From the NCBI RefSeq assembly GCF_004347735.1, contig NZ_SLTI01000060.1:62001-126000 (forward strand): 64,000 bases of DNA. The letters are read 5' to 3'. The notes under the pieces were generated by a model. The model did no database searches, was not told the DNA's origin, and was given only the letters and a program-made list of their open reading frames with translations. This document shows, one piece after another, positions 26,107 to 34,576 of the stretch. Every line of letters begins with the position of its first letter. Within the stretch, counting starts at the first letter, position 1. The DNA comes from Sulfuricurvum sp. IAE1 (lineage in GTDB: Bacteria > Campylobacterota > Campylobacteria > Campylobacterales > Sulfurimonadaceae). The translations under genes were made by a program, and so were the position numbers.

Positions 26107-27255
26107 ATGAAACTCAGCCGCCGCAGCGGGACGATCGAACAGTCCCATATCCGGTCCATGACCGGGGCCTGCAACGCCGTGGGCGGAATTAACATGGCGC
26201 AGGGGGTATGCGATCTCCCCGTCCCTTCCGAGGTGATCGAAGGGGCGAAATGGGCGATGGATCAGGGGATCAACATCTACACTCCGACCGAAGGATTGCC
26301 CCGTCTTCGCGAAGCGATCGCGGCGAAGATGAAAAGGTTTTACGGCGTCGACGTACTCCCCGAACAGGTTCTCGTCAGCGACGGGGCGACGGGGGCGTTT
26401 TATACGGCGTGCCTCTCACTCCTCGAACCGGGGGACGAAGTGATGCTGTTCGAACCCTACTACGGCTACCACCGCTCGACTCTGACCTCGATCGGGGCGG
26501 TGCCGACGTTCGTGCGGCTCGAAGCGCCTGAATGGACACTTGATATGGAGGCTCTTCAAGCAGCGCTAACCCCGAAAACACGTGCTATGGTGATCTGCAA
26601 TCCGGCCAACCCGAGCGGCAAGGTCTACACCCGCGAGGAACTCGAATCGATCGGCGCGTTTGCCGAAAAACACGACCTGATCGTCTTTTCCGATGAGATG
26701 TACGAGCACTTCCTTTACGACGGCGCTGCCCACGTTCCCGCTCTCTCGGTCCCGGGCCTCAAAGAGCGGTGCGTCACGATGTCGGGATTCTCGAAAGTCT
26801 TCAGCGTGACCGGATGGCGGCTGGGGTACGCAATCGCGCCGCTTCACGTGATCGAGGCGATGGCGCAGTTTAACGACCTGATCTACGTCTGCGCCCCTGC
26901 GCCGTTGCAAATCGGGGCGGCGGTCGGGCTGGAGCGGCTGGGTGATGGCTACTATGCGGAACTCTCCCAAGTTCATCAGCACAAACGCGACCTTTTCTGC
27001 GCCGCCTTGCGTGATGCCGGTCTTTCCCCAAGCGTCCCGAGGGGGGCATACTATATCATGACCGACGTGAGCGGCGTGAACGGTAGCGACGATTTTGAAA
27101 AAGCGATGGCCATACTGGAAAAAACGGGTGTCGCTTCGGTCCCCGGACGCGCTTTTTACCACGATGACGCGGGGAAAAACATGGTCCGCTTTTGTTATTC
27201 TAAACCGCTTGAGGTACTCCAAGAAGCCGCCGAGAGAATTCGCAAACTGCGCTAA
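26107..27255 (+). CDS. PLP-dependent aminotransferase, class I/II
   Basis: A 382-residue fold-type I aminotransferase. The PLP lysine is in VTMSGFSKVFSVTGWRLGY; other conserved parts are VSDGATGAFYTACLSLLEPGDEVMLFEPYY, VICNPANPSGKVYTREEL and FSDEMYEHFLYDG. It ends with VRFCYSKPLEVLQEAAERI containing the substrate-carboxylate arginine. The N-terminal INMAQGVCDLPVP form suggests the group containing kynurenine and methionine aminotransferases and aspartate aminotransferase-like enzymes; exact substrate open. Stands alone with its own promoter, 30 bases before nfo. Confidence 0.9.
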   Translation: MKLSRRSGTIEQSHIRSMTGACNAVGGINMAQGVCDLPVPSEVIEGAKWAMDQGINIYTPTEGLPRLREAIAAKMKRFYGVDVLPEQVLVSDGATGAFYTACLSLLEPGDEVMLFEPYYGYHRSTLTSIGAVPTFVRLEAPEWTLDMEALQAALTPKTRAMVICNPANPSGKVYTREELESIGAFAEKHDLIVFSDEMYEHFLYDGAAHVPALSVPGLKERCVTMSGFSKVFSVTGWRLGYAIAPLHVIEAMAQFNDLIYVCAPAPLQIGAAVGLERLGDGYYAELSQVHQHKRDLFCAALRDAGLSPSVPRGAYYIMTDVSGVNGSDDFEKAMAILEKTGVASVPGRAFYHDDAGKNMVRFCYSKPLEVLQEAAERIRKLR

Positions 27256-27285
27256 AATGTCATTATTAATTATCAGGATTTCAGC

Positions 27286-28131
27286 ATGGCCAAATATGTA
27301 GGCGCCCACGTTTCCGCCAGCGGCGGGGTGTTTAATGCCCCCCTCAACGCGATGGCGATCGGTGCGAAAGCGTTCGCCCTCTTTACAAAAAACCAGAAAC
27401 AGTGGACGGCAAAACCGCTGGATGATGAGACGATAGGATTGTTCAAAGAGAACCTTGCCAAAAGCGGCATTTTGCCCAAACACGTCCTTCCGCACGATTC
27501 GTACCTGATCAACCTCGGGCACCCCGAAGAGGAGAAACGGCAAAAATCGCTCGAAGCGTTTATCGACGAGACACGCCGCTGCATGCAGCTGGGACTGGAT
27601 CGACTTAACTTCCACCCCGGCAGCCACCTCAAACAGATCAGCGAGGAGGAGTGCATCGACCGGATCGCCGCGTCGATGAACGAGACGCTCTCGCTCACCG
27701 AAGGGGTAAGCCTCGTGATCGAAAACACCGCGGGGCAGGGGAGCAACCTGGGGTGGAAGTTTGAGCACCTCGCCGCCATCATCGATCGGATCGAAGACAA
27801 AAGCCGCGTCGGCGTCTGCATCGACACGTGCCACATGTTCACCGCCGGCTACGACATCCGCACCCGCGAAGCGTACGAAGCGACCTGGGAAGAATTCGAG
27901 CGGGTCGTCGGCTTCAAATACCTGATGGGGATGCACATCAACGATTCCAAACCCGACCTTGGCAGCCGCGTTGACCGCCACGATTCGATCGGCAAAGGGA
28001 AACTGGGAATCGAGCCGTTTCGTTACATCATGAACGATCCGCGGATGGACGACATCCCGCTCGTTCTCGAGACGATCGACGAGACGATCTGGGCCGAGGA
28101 GATCAAGCTGCTCTACGGACTGCAGGCATAA
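27286..28131 (+). CDS. nfo: endonuclease IV
   Basis: Nfo cleaves DNA at abasic sites in base excision repair. The 281-residue protein shows the family signatures [55 protein letters not shown] and [22 protein letters not shown], which provide the His, Glu and Asp ligands of the trinuclear zinc centre. AGGAT sits 8 bases before the ATG. Length is typical. Confidence 0.96.
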   Translation: MAKYVGAHVSASGGVFNAPLNAMAIGAKAFALFTKNQKQWTAKPLDDETIGLFKENLAKSGILPKHVLPHDSYLINLGHPEEEKRQKSLEAFIDETRRCMQLGLDRLNFHPGSHLKQISEEECIDRIAASMNETLSLTEGVSLVIENTAGQGSNLGWKFEHLAAIIDRIEDKSRVGVCIDTCHMFTAGYDIRTREAYEATWEEFERVVGFKYLMGMHINDSKPDLGSRVDRHDSIGKGKLGIEPFRYIMNDPRMDDIPLVLETIDETIWAEEIKLLYGLQA

Positions 28132-28163
28132 ACGATTCATACAGACCATACACAAGGACACTT

Positions 28164-29900
28164 TTGAAATATTTGATCGATTTTCTCGAAAATCCCGTCA
28201 TTGAGCAAAGCCATATTTTCCAGCATCTCAAATGCTCGGCCGACGAGGCTAAAATTCTCCGGCTGCTGACCCGCAAATTTTTACAGGGGCAAGAAGACGT
28301 CGTCGTCGCCGAACTCCTCCAGGAGATTTACGGGGCGCAGGATTATTCGTTCCTTTCCCGTTTCGGTGAAGTAAAAACGCTGATGGAACTCGGATGGCTC
28401 ACCCACCACTCTTTCACCCCCATAAAAATCAGCGAACTCTCGCAGCTCGAGCTCTACAATACCCCCGTGGCGCTTACCCCGGTATTCATGAAGCTGATCG
28501 AGGAGGGGTCGCTCGAGATGACCCTCCCCGATATAAAGCCCTATGCGGATCATCTGGAGTATCTGCAAGACCAGTTTTTCCGTATCGAGCTTTACCAGAA
28601 GATGAGCATCATCCGCCACAACGGTAACGAACACTCCCTGGGGATCAACCGCATCCAGAAAAAACTCGAACTCCTCGAAAAACGGATCGAGGAGCGGATC
28701 GCGCAGACGTCGCACGACGTCGTGCTGGACCGTTTTTTCAAAAACAAAAAACTCGAACCCAAAGAGCAGGTGATTTTCCTCGCACTGCTCAAGGAAGAGT
28801 ACAGCGCGACCGAGGGGAACCTGCGGGAGATGAACACGCTGATCGACCTGATCAGTTTCGACGATTACGAACGGATCAAAAACCGCGCCCTCCTCGAAGA
28901 CGGCGCGCGGCTCATCAACGAGGACGTCATCGATTACGAAGAGATGCTCAATCCCTTCGGCGGGATCAGCAGGGCGTTTTACATCGTCGATGAGGTGCTT
29001 CAGTCGATTATGCACCCGCAGAAAAAGAAAAAGGTGCGCAAACTCAAACTCGACATGCTGATCAAAGAGCAGGATATTTTCGAGCTGATCGAGCCTTCGA
29101 CGTCGCTGGAGAACGTCGTTTTGAACCCGACGACCGAGCAGACGCTCCAAAACCTGATGCGCCAGCTTGACCGGGAGGTGGTGTCTCGCCTGCACGAGTG
29201 GGGGATCAAGGACAAAAAAGCGGGGATCGACGCGCGGATCATTTTTTACGGCCCTCCGGGGACGGGAAAAACGTTGACGGCCCATTCCCTGGCCAAATCG
29301 CTCAAACGCCAGGTGCTCAGTTTTGACTGTTCCAAAATCCTGTCGATGTATGTCGGGGAATCGGAGAAAAACGTCCGCAAAATTTTCGATACCTATGCCG
29401 ATCTGACCCGTCAGACGAAAACCGAGCCTATCTTACTGCTCAATGAAGCCGACCAGTTCCTCTCCTCGCGCTCGTCGGGGGTCGGTTCATCGGCGGATCA
29501 GATGCACAACCAGATGCAGAATATTTTTCTGGAGCAGATCGAAAAATTCCAGGGGATACTGATCGCGACGACGAACCTACTCGAAAACATCGACCAGGCA
29601 TTTTCACGCCGGTTCAACTACAAGATCGAGTTCAAAAAGCCCGACCAGAAACAGCGTCTTGCCTTATGGAAAATGATGCTTCCCCAAAACGCCCCCTACG
29701 AAGAAGGGTTCGACGTCGAAGCGCTGGTCTCCTACCCGCTGACGGGGGGGCAGATCAACCTGATCGTCAAAAATACCGCTTACCACGTCGCCGCCCGTAA
29801 AGAGGGAATATTCCGTCTGGAAGACTTTGTCGCAGAGATCAAAAAAGAGCGTTCGGGAAGTTTCGAGGGCGAGAAATCGATGGGTTTCATCAACCGCTGA
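28164..29900 (+). CDS. AAA-family ATPase with long N-terminal domain
   Basis: A 578-residue protein. Residues 1-330 are mostly helical and charged with no domain I recognise. The C-terminal AAA module begins near 355: Walker A GPPGTGKT at about 363-370, pore-loop-like MYVGESEKNVRKIF, Walker B LLLNEADQF at about 423-431, sensor 1 ATTNLLENID and the arginine-finger-like QAFSRRFNYKIEF. In Walker B the usual first Asp is Asn (about residue 426) while the catalytic Glu stays. This last part resembles FtsH/SpoVK-type remodelling ATPases, without a protease domain. TTG start with an AAGGAC site. Function unknown. Confidence 0.8.
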   Translation: MKYLIDFLENPVIEQSHIFQHLKCSADEAKILRLLTRKFLQGQEDVVVAELLQEIYGAQDYSFLSRFGEVKTLMELGWLTHHSFTPIKISELSQLELYNTPVALTPVFMKLIEEGSLEMTLPDIKPYADHLEYLQDQFFRIELYQKMSIIRHNGNEHSLGINRIQKKLELLEKRIEERIAQTSHDVVLDRFFKNKKLEPKEQVIFLALLKEEYSATEGNLREMNTLIDLISFDDYERIKNRALLEDGARLINEDVIDYEEMLNPFGGISRAFYIVDEVLQSIMHPQKKKKVRKLKLDMLIKEQDIFELIEPSTSLENVVLNPTTEQTLQNLMRQLDREVVSRLHEWGIKDKKAGIDARIIFYGPPGTGKTLTAHSLAKSLKRQVLSFDCSKILSMYVGESEKNVRKIFDTYADLTRQTKTEPILLLNEADQFLSSRSSGVGSSADQMHNQMQNIFLEQIEKFQGILIATTNLLENIDQAFSRRFNYKIEFKKPDQKQRLALWKMMLPQNAPYEEGFDVEALVSYPLTGGQINLIVKNTAYHVAARKEGIFRLEDFVAEIKKERSGSFEGEKSMGFINR

Positions 29901-29945
29901 TTGTTTTCCGGGCAGCGGTGCAACACATCTGCAACATAAACGTAG

Positions 29946-29951
29946 TATAAT
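29946..29951 (+). promoter_or_regulatory. -10 element before chemoreceptor gene
   Basis: TATAAT 45 bases upstream of the ATG, in the 95-base spacer behind the AAA ATPase gene. Confidence 0.6.
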
Positions 29952-29995
29952 GCATCCACAGCGAATGTTGTGATACATTGTGTGAAGGAGATGTT

Positions 29996-31090
29996 ATGGG
30001 TTGGTTCGGCGATGACAGCGCACTGAAAAACGAGCTTTACGATCTGAAAAAAGCGTATGAGGCGATGGAGGAAGAGAACCGCCGCCTGCAGGATCGTCTC
30101 CGCGAATGCGAAGCGTTGAACGCTGAGCAGCCCGCATCGCATCAATGCGAAAACGCTACCGCCTTGATGACGTACCAAAACGAACAGCTTAAGCGCAATC
30201 TCCTCGACATTCAGGGGAACATGGCGGCATCCGTCGCTTCGTCACGCGAAAACATCGCCCAGTCCACTTCATTGCTGGAAAACATCATTGACCTGGGCGA
30301 CAAAGCGTCAGGGATATCCAGCACGCTTGAAGGGCTCAATGCACTGGCGCTTGATTCGATGGGGACGGTTCAGGCTCTCTCCGAACGGGCGCAGGACGTC
30401 GCGAGCATCCTGGGGCTCATCAAGGATATTTCAGACCAGACCAACCTGCTTGCCCTGAATGCCGCGATCGAAGCGGCGAGAGCGGGTGAACACGGGCGCG
30501 GATTTGCGGTCGTGGCCGACGAAGTCCGCAAGCTTGCCGACCGAACGGACAAGGCAATCAGTGAAATCCACATTTCACTCCAGTCGATGAAACAAGACGT
30601 CACCACGATCGGCGAGAAATTCGAAAATATTCAGGAGAGCATTTCCGAATCCAACGAGTCGATCGGAACATTCACCACGAACATGCATACGAACGCGCAG
30701 ATGATGCGCGAAACGTTCGGAAGTACCGAACACACCGCAGAACGGGTCTTTATGAGCCTGGCGAAACTTGATCACGTTTTGTGGAAAGTCAACACTTATC
30801 TCTCCGCCGTCACCCGTAAAGAGCAGTTCGCTTTCGTCGATCACCACAACTGCCGTCTGGGCAAATGGTACGAGCAGGGTGAAGGGGCGCAGTTTTTCAA
30901 ACAAACCCCGAGTTACGGAGCCCTGGAAACTCCTCATTCGATTGTCCATAACACAACGCACAAGATTTTTGATCTGCTCCACAGCGAGAGCATCGGCTCG
31001 GACAAAATGGTACGCGCTTTCGAAGAGATGGAACATGCGAGTGACGGTGTGTTTACGACGCTTGACCGCATGCTGCAAGAAAAACAGTGA
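29996..31090 (+). CDS. soluble methyl-accepting chemotaxis protein with CZB domain
   Basis: A 364-residue cytoplasmic chemoreceptor: no transmembrane helix is present. The N-terminal 45 residues form a coiled coil ([21 protein letters not shown]). The hairpin tip that binds CheA/CheW is at about 143-180 ([35 protein letters not shown]). Residues about 280-355 are a CZB zinc-binding domain with the signature [16 protein letters not shown] and further His in [10 protein letters not shown]. This resembles TlpD-type receptors that sense oxidants or zinc. The start has AAGGAG 5 bases upstream; a frame extension of six codons has no support. Confidence 0.92.
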   Translation: MGWFGDDSALKNELYDLKKAYEAMEEENRRLQDRLRECEALNAEQPASHQCENATALMTYQNEQLKRNLLDIQGNMAASVASSRENIAQSTSLLENIIDLGDKASGISSTLEGLNALALDSMGTVQALSERAQDVASILGLIKDISDQTNLLALNAAIEAARAGEHGRGFAVVADEVRKLADRTDKAISEIHISLQSMKQDVTTIGEKFENIQESISESNESIGTFTTNMHTNAQMMRETFGSTEHTAERVFMSLAKLDHVLWKVNTYLSAVTRKEQFAFVDHHNCRLGKWYEQGEGAQFFKQTPSYGALETPHSIVHNTTHKIFDLLHSESIGSDKMVRAFEEMEHASDGVFTTLDRMLQEKQ

Positions 31091-31116
31091 TGCGTATTTG
31101 ATTCGAATGGTAGCAC

Positions 31117-31221
31117 TTAGAATCGTTTCAAATCGATCGGACGGCGGAGTGCGTTACGCGTGTTGTAGCAATTCGATACTTTAAAGCCCTTTTTCTCCCA
31201 ATGTGTTACAATATTTAACAT
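31117..31221 (-). CDS. possible 34-residue small protein
   Basis: A short frame starting MLNIVTHWEKKGFKVSN with a GAAGAA-type purine run ahead of the ATG. It contains Lys, Arg, Cys and aromatic residues in protein-like proportions, but length and isolation make it uncertain. It could be a remnant of a longer gene or chance. Confidence 0.2.
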   Translation of the reverse strand: MLNIVTHWEKKGFKVSNCYNTRNALRRPIDLKRF

Positions 31222-31313
31222 ATTTTCTTCTTTGCCTTTTTTTATCTGTTCCCTATCGTTACAGTCCATCGAAAATGTGGTGATGATAAGGGTTCCTTTA
31301 ATCCTCTTTTTGT

Positions 31314-31319
31314 TATAGT
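31314..31319 (+). promoter_or_regulatory. putative -10 element of the nuo operon
   Basis: TATAGT preceded by T-rich sequence, 90 bases before nuoA. It predicts a leader of about 83 bases ending in an AGAGG ribosome site. Confidence 0.5.
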
Positions 31320-31408
31320 GCAACAACTGTTTTTATAGAAACCGTACTTCCGAGCCCTTTTTTGCGGGGTTTTCGGGGTATGCCATCAACCACTAAGAGG
31401 TCGGAATC

Positions 31409-31798
31409 ATGGAGCATTACAACGTCGCAAATCCTTATTTCGGGGTATTTGTACTGTTTGTGTTGACGTTCGGGGCGTTTTATGCCACGACGGTAATAGC
31501 ACGCCTAGCCAGCCGCGCTTTGGCGGCCAAAGATACGGAAAAGCTGAAGCTGACGGTATACGAATGCGGACCGGAGGTAACCAAACAACCGAACCGTATT
31601 TCGACGCAGTTTTACCTGTTCGCGCTGCTGTTTTTGCTGTTTGACGTGGAAATCGTATTCATGTTTCCATGGGCAATCGATTTTAAATTACTCGGCTGGT
31701 TCGGTTTCGCCGAGATGATGATGTTCATCTTGTTGCTGGCGATCGGATTTGTTTACGCGTGGAAGAAAGGGGCGCTCGAATGGCACAACATCAAGTAA
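31409..31798 (+). CDS. nuoA: complex I subunit A
   Basis: A 129-residue membrane subunit with three transmembrane helices. The conserved loop [39 protein letters not shown], here seen in full, carries the cysteine and acidic residues near the quinone site. First gene of the operon; its last 19 bases overlap the start of nuoB. Confidence 0.96.
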   Translation: MEHYNVANPYFGVFVLFVLTFGAFYATTVIARLASRALAAKDTEKLKLTVYECGPEVTKQPNRISTQFYLFALLFLLFDVEIVFMFPWAIDFKLLGWFGFAEMMMFILLLAIGFVYAWKKGALEWHNIK

Positions 31799-32289
31799 AT
31801 TATCTCAAAGACGGCGGTTTGCCCGTCGCATTGACCACCATCGACAAAGTGGTCAACTGGGGACGTTCGAATTCTTTGTGGGCACTCACGTACGGTTTGG
31901 CATGCTGCGGTATCGAAATGATGGCGTCGGGTGCATCGCGCTACGACTTCGACCGTTTCGGCACGATTTTCCGGGCCTCTCCGCGTCAGGCGGAACTGAT
32001 GATCGTCGCGGGGACTCTGACGAAAAAACACGCCGAGTTCATCCGCCGTCTGTACGATCAGATGACCGAACCCAAATGGGTCATCTCGATGGGATCGTGC
32101 GCCAACACCGGCGGTATGTTCAACACCTACGCGACCGTTCAGGGGGTTGACCGCGTCATCCCGGTCGACCTGTACCTCCCCGGGTGTGCCCCGCGTCCCG
32201 AAACGCTCCAATACGCGGTGATGCTGCTCCAGCAGAAAATCCGCCGCGAGAGCGCGAACAAATCACAAAAACCAAAAAGGTTGATGTAA
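31780..32289 (+). CDS. nuoB: complex I subunit B
   Basis: A 169-residue subunit that holds the terminal [4Fe-4S] cluster N2 next to the quinone pocket. Ligands are the twin cysteines in [12 protein letters not shown], the cysteine in [10 protein letters not shown] and that in LPGCAPRPE. The start MAQHQVNYL at 31780 lies inside nuoA; a frame extension of seven codons is less likely. Ends in TAATG shared with the start of nuoC. Confidence 0.97.
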   Translation: MAQHQVNYLKDGGLPVALTTIDKVVNWGRSNSLWALTYGLACCGIEMMASGASRYDFDRFGTIFRASPRQAELMIVAGTLTKKHAEFIRRLYDQMTEPKWVISMGSCANTGGMFNTYATVQGVDRVIPVDLYLPGCAPRPETLQYAVMLLQQKIRRESANKSQKPKRLM

Positions 32290-33095
32290 TGAGAGCCTAT
32301 ACGCCCAAAGACAACGTACAGAAAAAACCTTACTATACCGACCGCTACTGGGTTGCGCCCCAGGTTGCGAAAAGCGACGTGAGCGAAGACGAAACCTTTG
32401 CCGCCGACCTCGAAGCAATCAAGGCCAAGTTCGACGTTCTCGAAGCCTATATCCAGGTGGGACAGATGGTGGTGATGATCAATGCCGCGGATAACTACGG
32501 CGTGCTCGAACTCCTCAAAAACGAGCGTGAATACTGCCAGCTCAGCGAACTGAGCGCGGTCGACTGGCTTGCGCAGGAAGGGAAATTCGAAATTTTCTAT
32601 CAAATGCTCTCGATGAGCAAACGCAAACGCATCCGCGTCAAATGCAAAATTGCCGAAAAAGAGTCGATCCGAAGCGTCGAAAAGCTGTTCCGTTCCGCCG
32701 ACTGGAGCGAGCGCGAAATGTACGATATGTTCGGGATCGTCATCAACAACCATCCGTACATGAAGCGGATTCTGATGCCGGACGACTGGGAAGGGTACCC
32801 GCTGCGCAAAACGTATCCTCTGCAGGGTGACGAATTTGCCCAATGGTACGAAGTCGACAAAATCTTCGGAAAAGAAGCGCGTGACATCATCGGGCCCGAA
32901 AACCGTGACAGCGCTCGTGTAGACCGTTACGACACCGAGCGTTTCGCACGGCTTGGACACGAAGTACCGCGCGGTGCCGACATCAGCCAGGGTGAACCGG
33001 ATACGCCGGTACAGTACCAGGAAGAAGGCGGCGCCTTTATGATCGATAAATTCGATGCACAAAAAACCGTTACGATCTCCGATCGCGACCGTTAA
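32289..33095 (+). CDS. nuoC: complex I subunit C
   Basis: A 268-residue subunit of the peripheral arm. The signature is in [49 protein letters not shown]. The ATG at 32289 overlaps the nuoB stop by one base; the frame is open further upstream but that part is the shadow of nuoB. NuoC and NuoD are separate genes here, unlike the fused form of E. coli. The first 80 residues are less typical. Confidence 0.95.
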   Translation: MRAYTPKDNVQKKPYYTDRYWVAPQVAKSDVSEDETFAADLEAIKAKFDVLEAYIQVGQMVVMINAADNYGVLELLKNEREYCQLSELSAVDWLAQEGKFEIFYQMLSMSKRKRIRVKCKIAEKESIRSVEKLFRSADWSEREMYDMFGIVINNHPYMKRILMPDDWEGYPLRKTYPLQGDEFAQWYEVDKIFGKEARDIIGPENRDSARVDRYDTERFARLGHEVPRGADISQGEPDTPVQYQEEGGAFMIDKFDAQKTVTISDRDR

Positions 33096-33104
33096 GGATC
33101 AAGC

Positions 33105-34331
33105 ATGCAACAACCCAACAGACTCAGACCCTTTTTCGAAAACATTACGTTCGACCGGGACGACAATGAACTGATCCTCAACTTCGGTCCGCAGCACCCC
33201 TCGGCGCACGGCCAGTTGCGCCTGATGCTGCACCTGCAGCAAGAGCAGATCACCAAGGCCCATCCGGACATCGGGTATCTTCACCGCGGTATGGAGAAGA
33301 TGGCGGAGAACATGATCTACAACGAGTTCATGCCGACTACCGACCGTATGGACTATATCGCGTCGAGCTCGAACAACTACGGTTTTGCCCTCGCGGTTGA
33401 GCGCCTTATCGGCCTCGAAGTGCCGCGCCGCGCCAAAGTGATCCGGATGATGCTGCTCGAGACGAACCGCCTGATGTCGCACCTTTTCTGGCTTGCGACG
33501 ACGGCCCTGGATATCGGGGCGATGACCGTCTTCCTGTTTGCGTTCCGCGAGCGCGAATACCTGATGGACCTGATCGAAGACTACTGCGGTGCCCGTCTGA
33601 CACACGCCGCGGTCCGCATCGGCGGGGTACCGCTGGACCTGCCGGACAACTTCATCGACGATTTGCGTAAATTCCTCGACAAGCTGCCGGAGAACATCAA
33701 AGATTATGAAGACCTTCTTGACAGCAACCGTATCTGGAAAATGCGTATGGAAAACGTCGGGGTCATCTCCAAAGAGATGGCGCTGAGCTGGGGCTGTTCG
33801 GGAATCATGCTCCGCGCCTCGGGCGTTGAGTGGGATATCCGCAAGGAAGAGCCGTACGAACTGTACGACGAAGTGGAGTTTAACGTTCCGGTTTCGGACA
33901 AAGGCGATAACTACGCACGTTACAAACTCTATATGGCAGAGATGCGCGAATCGGCCAAGATCCTCTACCAGGTGATCGACATGTACGCCGAGACGTCGCC
34001 CGAACTGATGGCGCACGCTCCGCAGTACATTTCGGCTCCGAAAATCGACATCATGACCCAGAACTATTCGCTGATGCAGCATTTCGTTCTCGTAACGCAG
34101 GGGATGCGTCCCCCCGTCGGCGAAGTGTATGTTGCGACCGAGTCTCCGAAAGGGGAACTGGGGTATTACATCAATTCGCAGGGAGACGCGTACCCGTACC
34201 GTCTCAAACTCCGTGCGCCGTCGTTCTGGCATACGGGGATCCTGACCGATCTTTTGCCGGGCCATTACATTCCGGACGTTGTATCCATCATCGGGACGAC
34301 CAACATCGTCTTCGGTGAAGTAGACCGTTAA
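33105..34331 (+). CDS. nuoD: complex I subunit D
   Basis: A 408-residue subunit homologous to the large subunit of NiFe hydrogenases and forming the quinone cavity with NuoB. Conserved stretches are [19 protein letters not shown] with the quinone-contacting His, [31 protein letters not shown], and the C-terminal [26 protein letters not shown]. Ten bases separate it from nuoC, with an AAGGATC ribosome site. Confidence 0.97.
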   Translation: MQQPNRLRPFFENITFDRDDNELILNFGPQHPSAHGQLRLMLHLQQEQITKAHPDIGYLHRGMEKMAENMIYNEFMPTTDRMDYIASSSNNYGFALAVERLIGLEVPRRAKVIRMMLLETNRLMSHLFWLATTALDIGAMTVFLFAFREREYLMDLIEDYCGARLTHAAVRIGGVPLDLPDNFIDDLRKFLDKLPENIKDYEDLLDSNRIWKMRMENVGVISKEMALSWGCSGIMLRASGVEWDIRKEEPYELYDEVEFNVPVSDKGDNYARYKLYMAEMRESAKILYQVIDMYAETSPELMAHAPQYISAPKIDIMTQNYSLMQHFVLVTQGMRPPVGEVYVATESPKGELGYYINSQGDAYPYRLKLRAPSFWHTGILTDLLPGHYIPDVVSIIGTTNIVFGEVDR

Positions 34332-34342
34332 GAGGAGAGAAG

Positions 34343-34567
34343 ATGAAACGTTACGATTTGCGTCATCTTAAAGATGATTTTTACGGTCGGATGGGAGAGA
34401 TCCTGAAAAACGAGGCGAAAGCCGGAGAAGTGGTGATCTTTTTGTTTGAAATCGGCGATTTTTCGCCGGTTCAAAAGTCGGCTGATCTTGTGAAAGAACT
34501 CGGATTCGAACTGATGAACTCGTTGAAGTTCAACGAAGCCGACTGGACCATCGTGGTCAAAAAATAA
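34343..34567 (+). CDS. small NuoE-substitute protein
   Basis: A 74-residue protein (MKRYDLRHLKDDFYGRMGEI) in the place of nuoE. It has no cysteines, so it cannot hold the [2Fe-2S] cluster of a normal NuoE. Similar short proteins (Cj1575c, HP1264) occupy this position in the complex I operons of Campylobacter and Helicobacter and are often annotated as NuoE family. Its role is unknown; contact with the following fusion protein is likely from order and stoichiometry of genes. Confidence 0.8.
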   Translation: MKRYDLRHLKDDFYGRMGEILKNEAKAGEVVIFLFEIGDFSPVQKSADLVKELGFELMNSLKFNEADWTIVVKK

Positions 34568-34576
34568 GGAACCGTC

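Larger units (their letters stand above)
31091..31408. other. intergenic region upstream of the complex I operon
   Basis: 318 bases, AT-richer than its surroundings. I find the nuo promoter (31314-31319) and one doubtful small frame on the minus strand (31117-31221). No terminator hairpin with a T run is clear behind the receptor gene, and no repeat stands out. Confidence 0.5.

Noticed and set aside
26566-28161. 531-codon frame antisense to the aminotransferase and nfo
   Set aside because: Both plus-strand genes are conserved enzymes with clear motifs; the antisense product has none.
32184-32288. N-terminal extension of nuoC
   Set aside because: The extra 35 codons lie inside nuoB; the ATG overlapping the nuoB stop fits operon structure.
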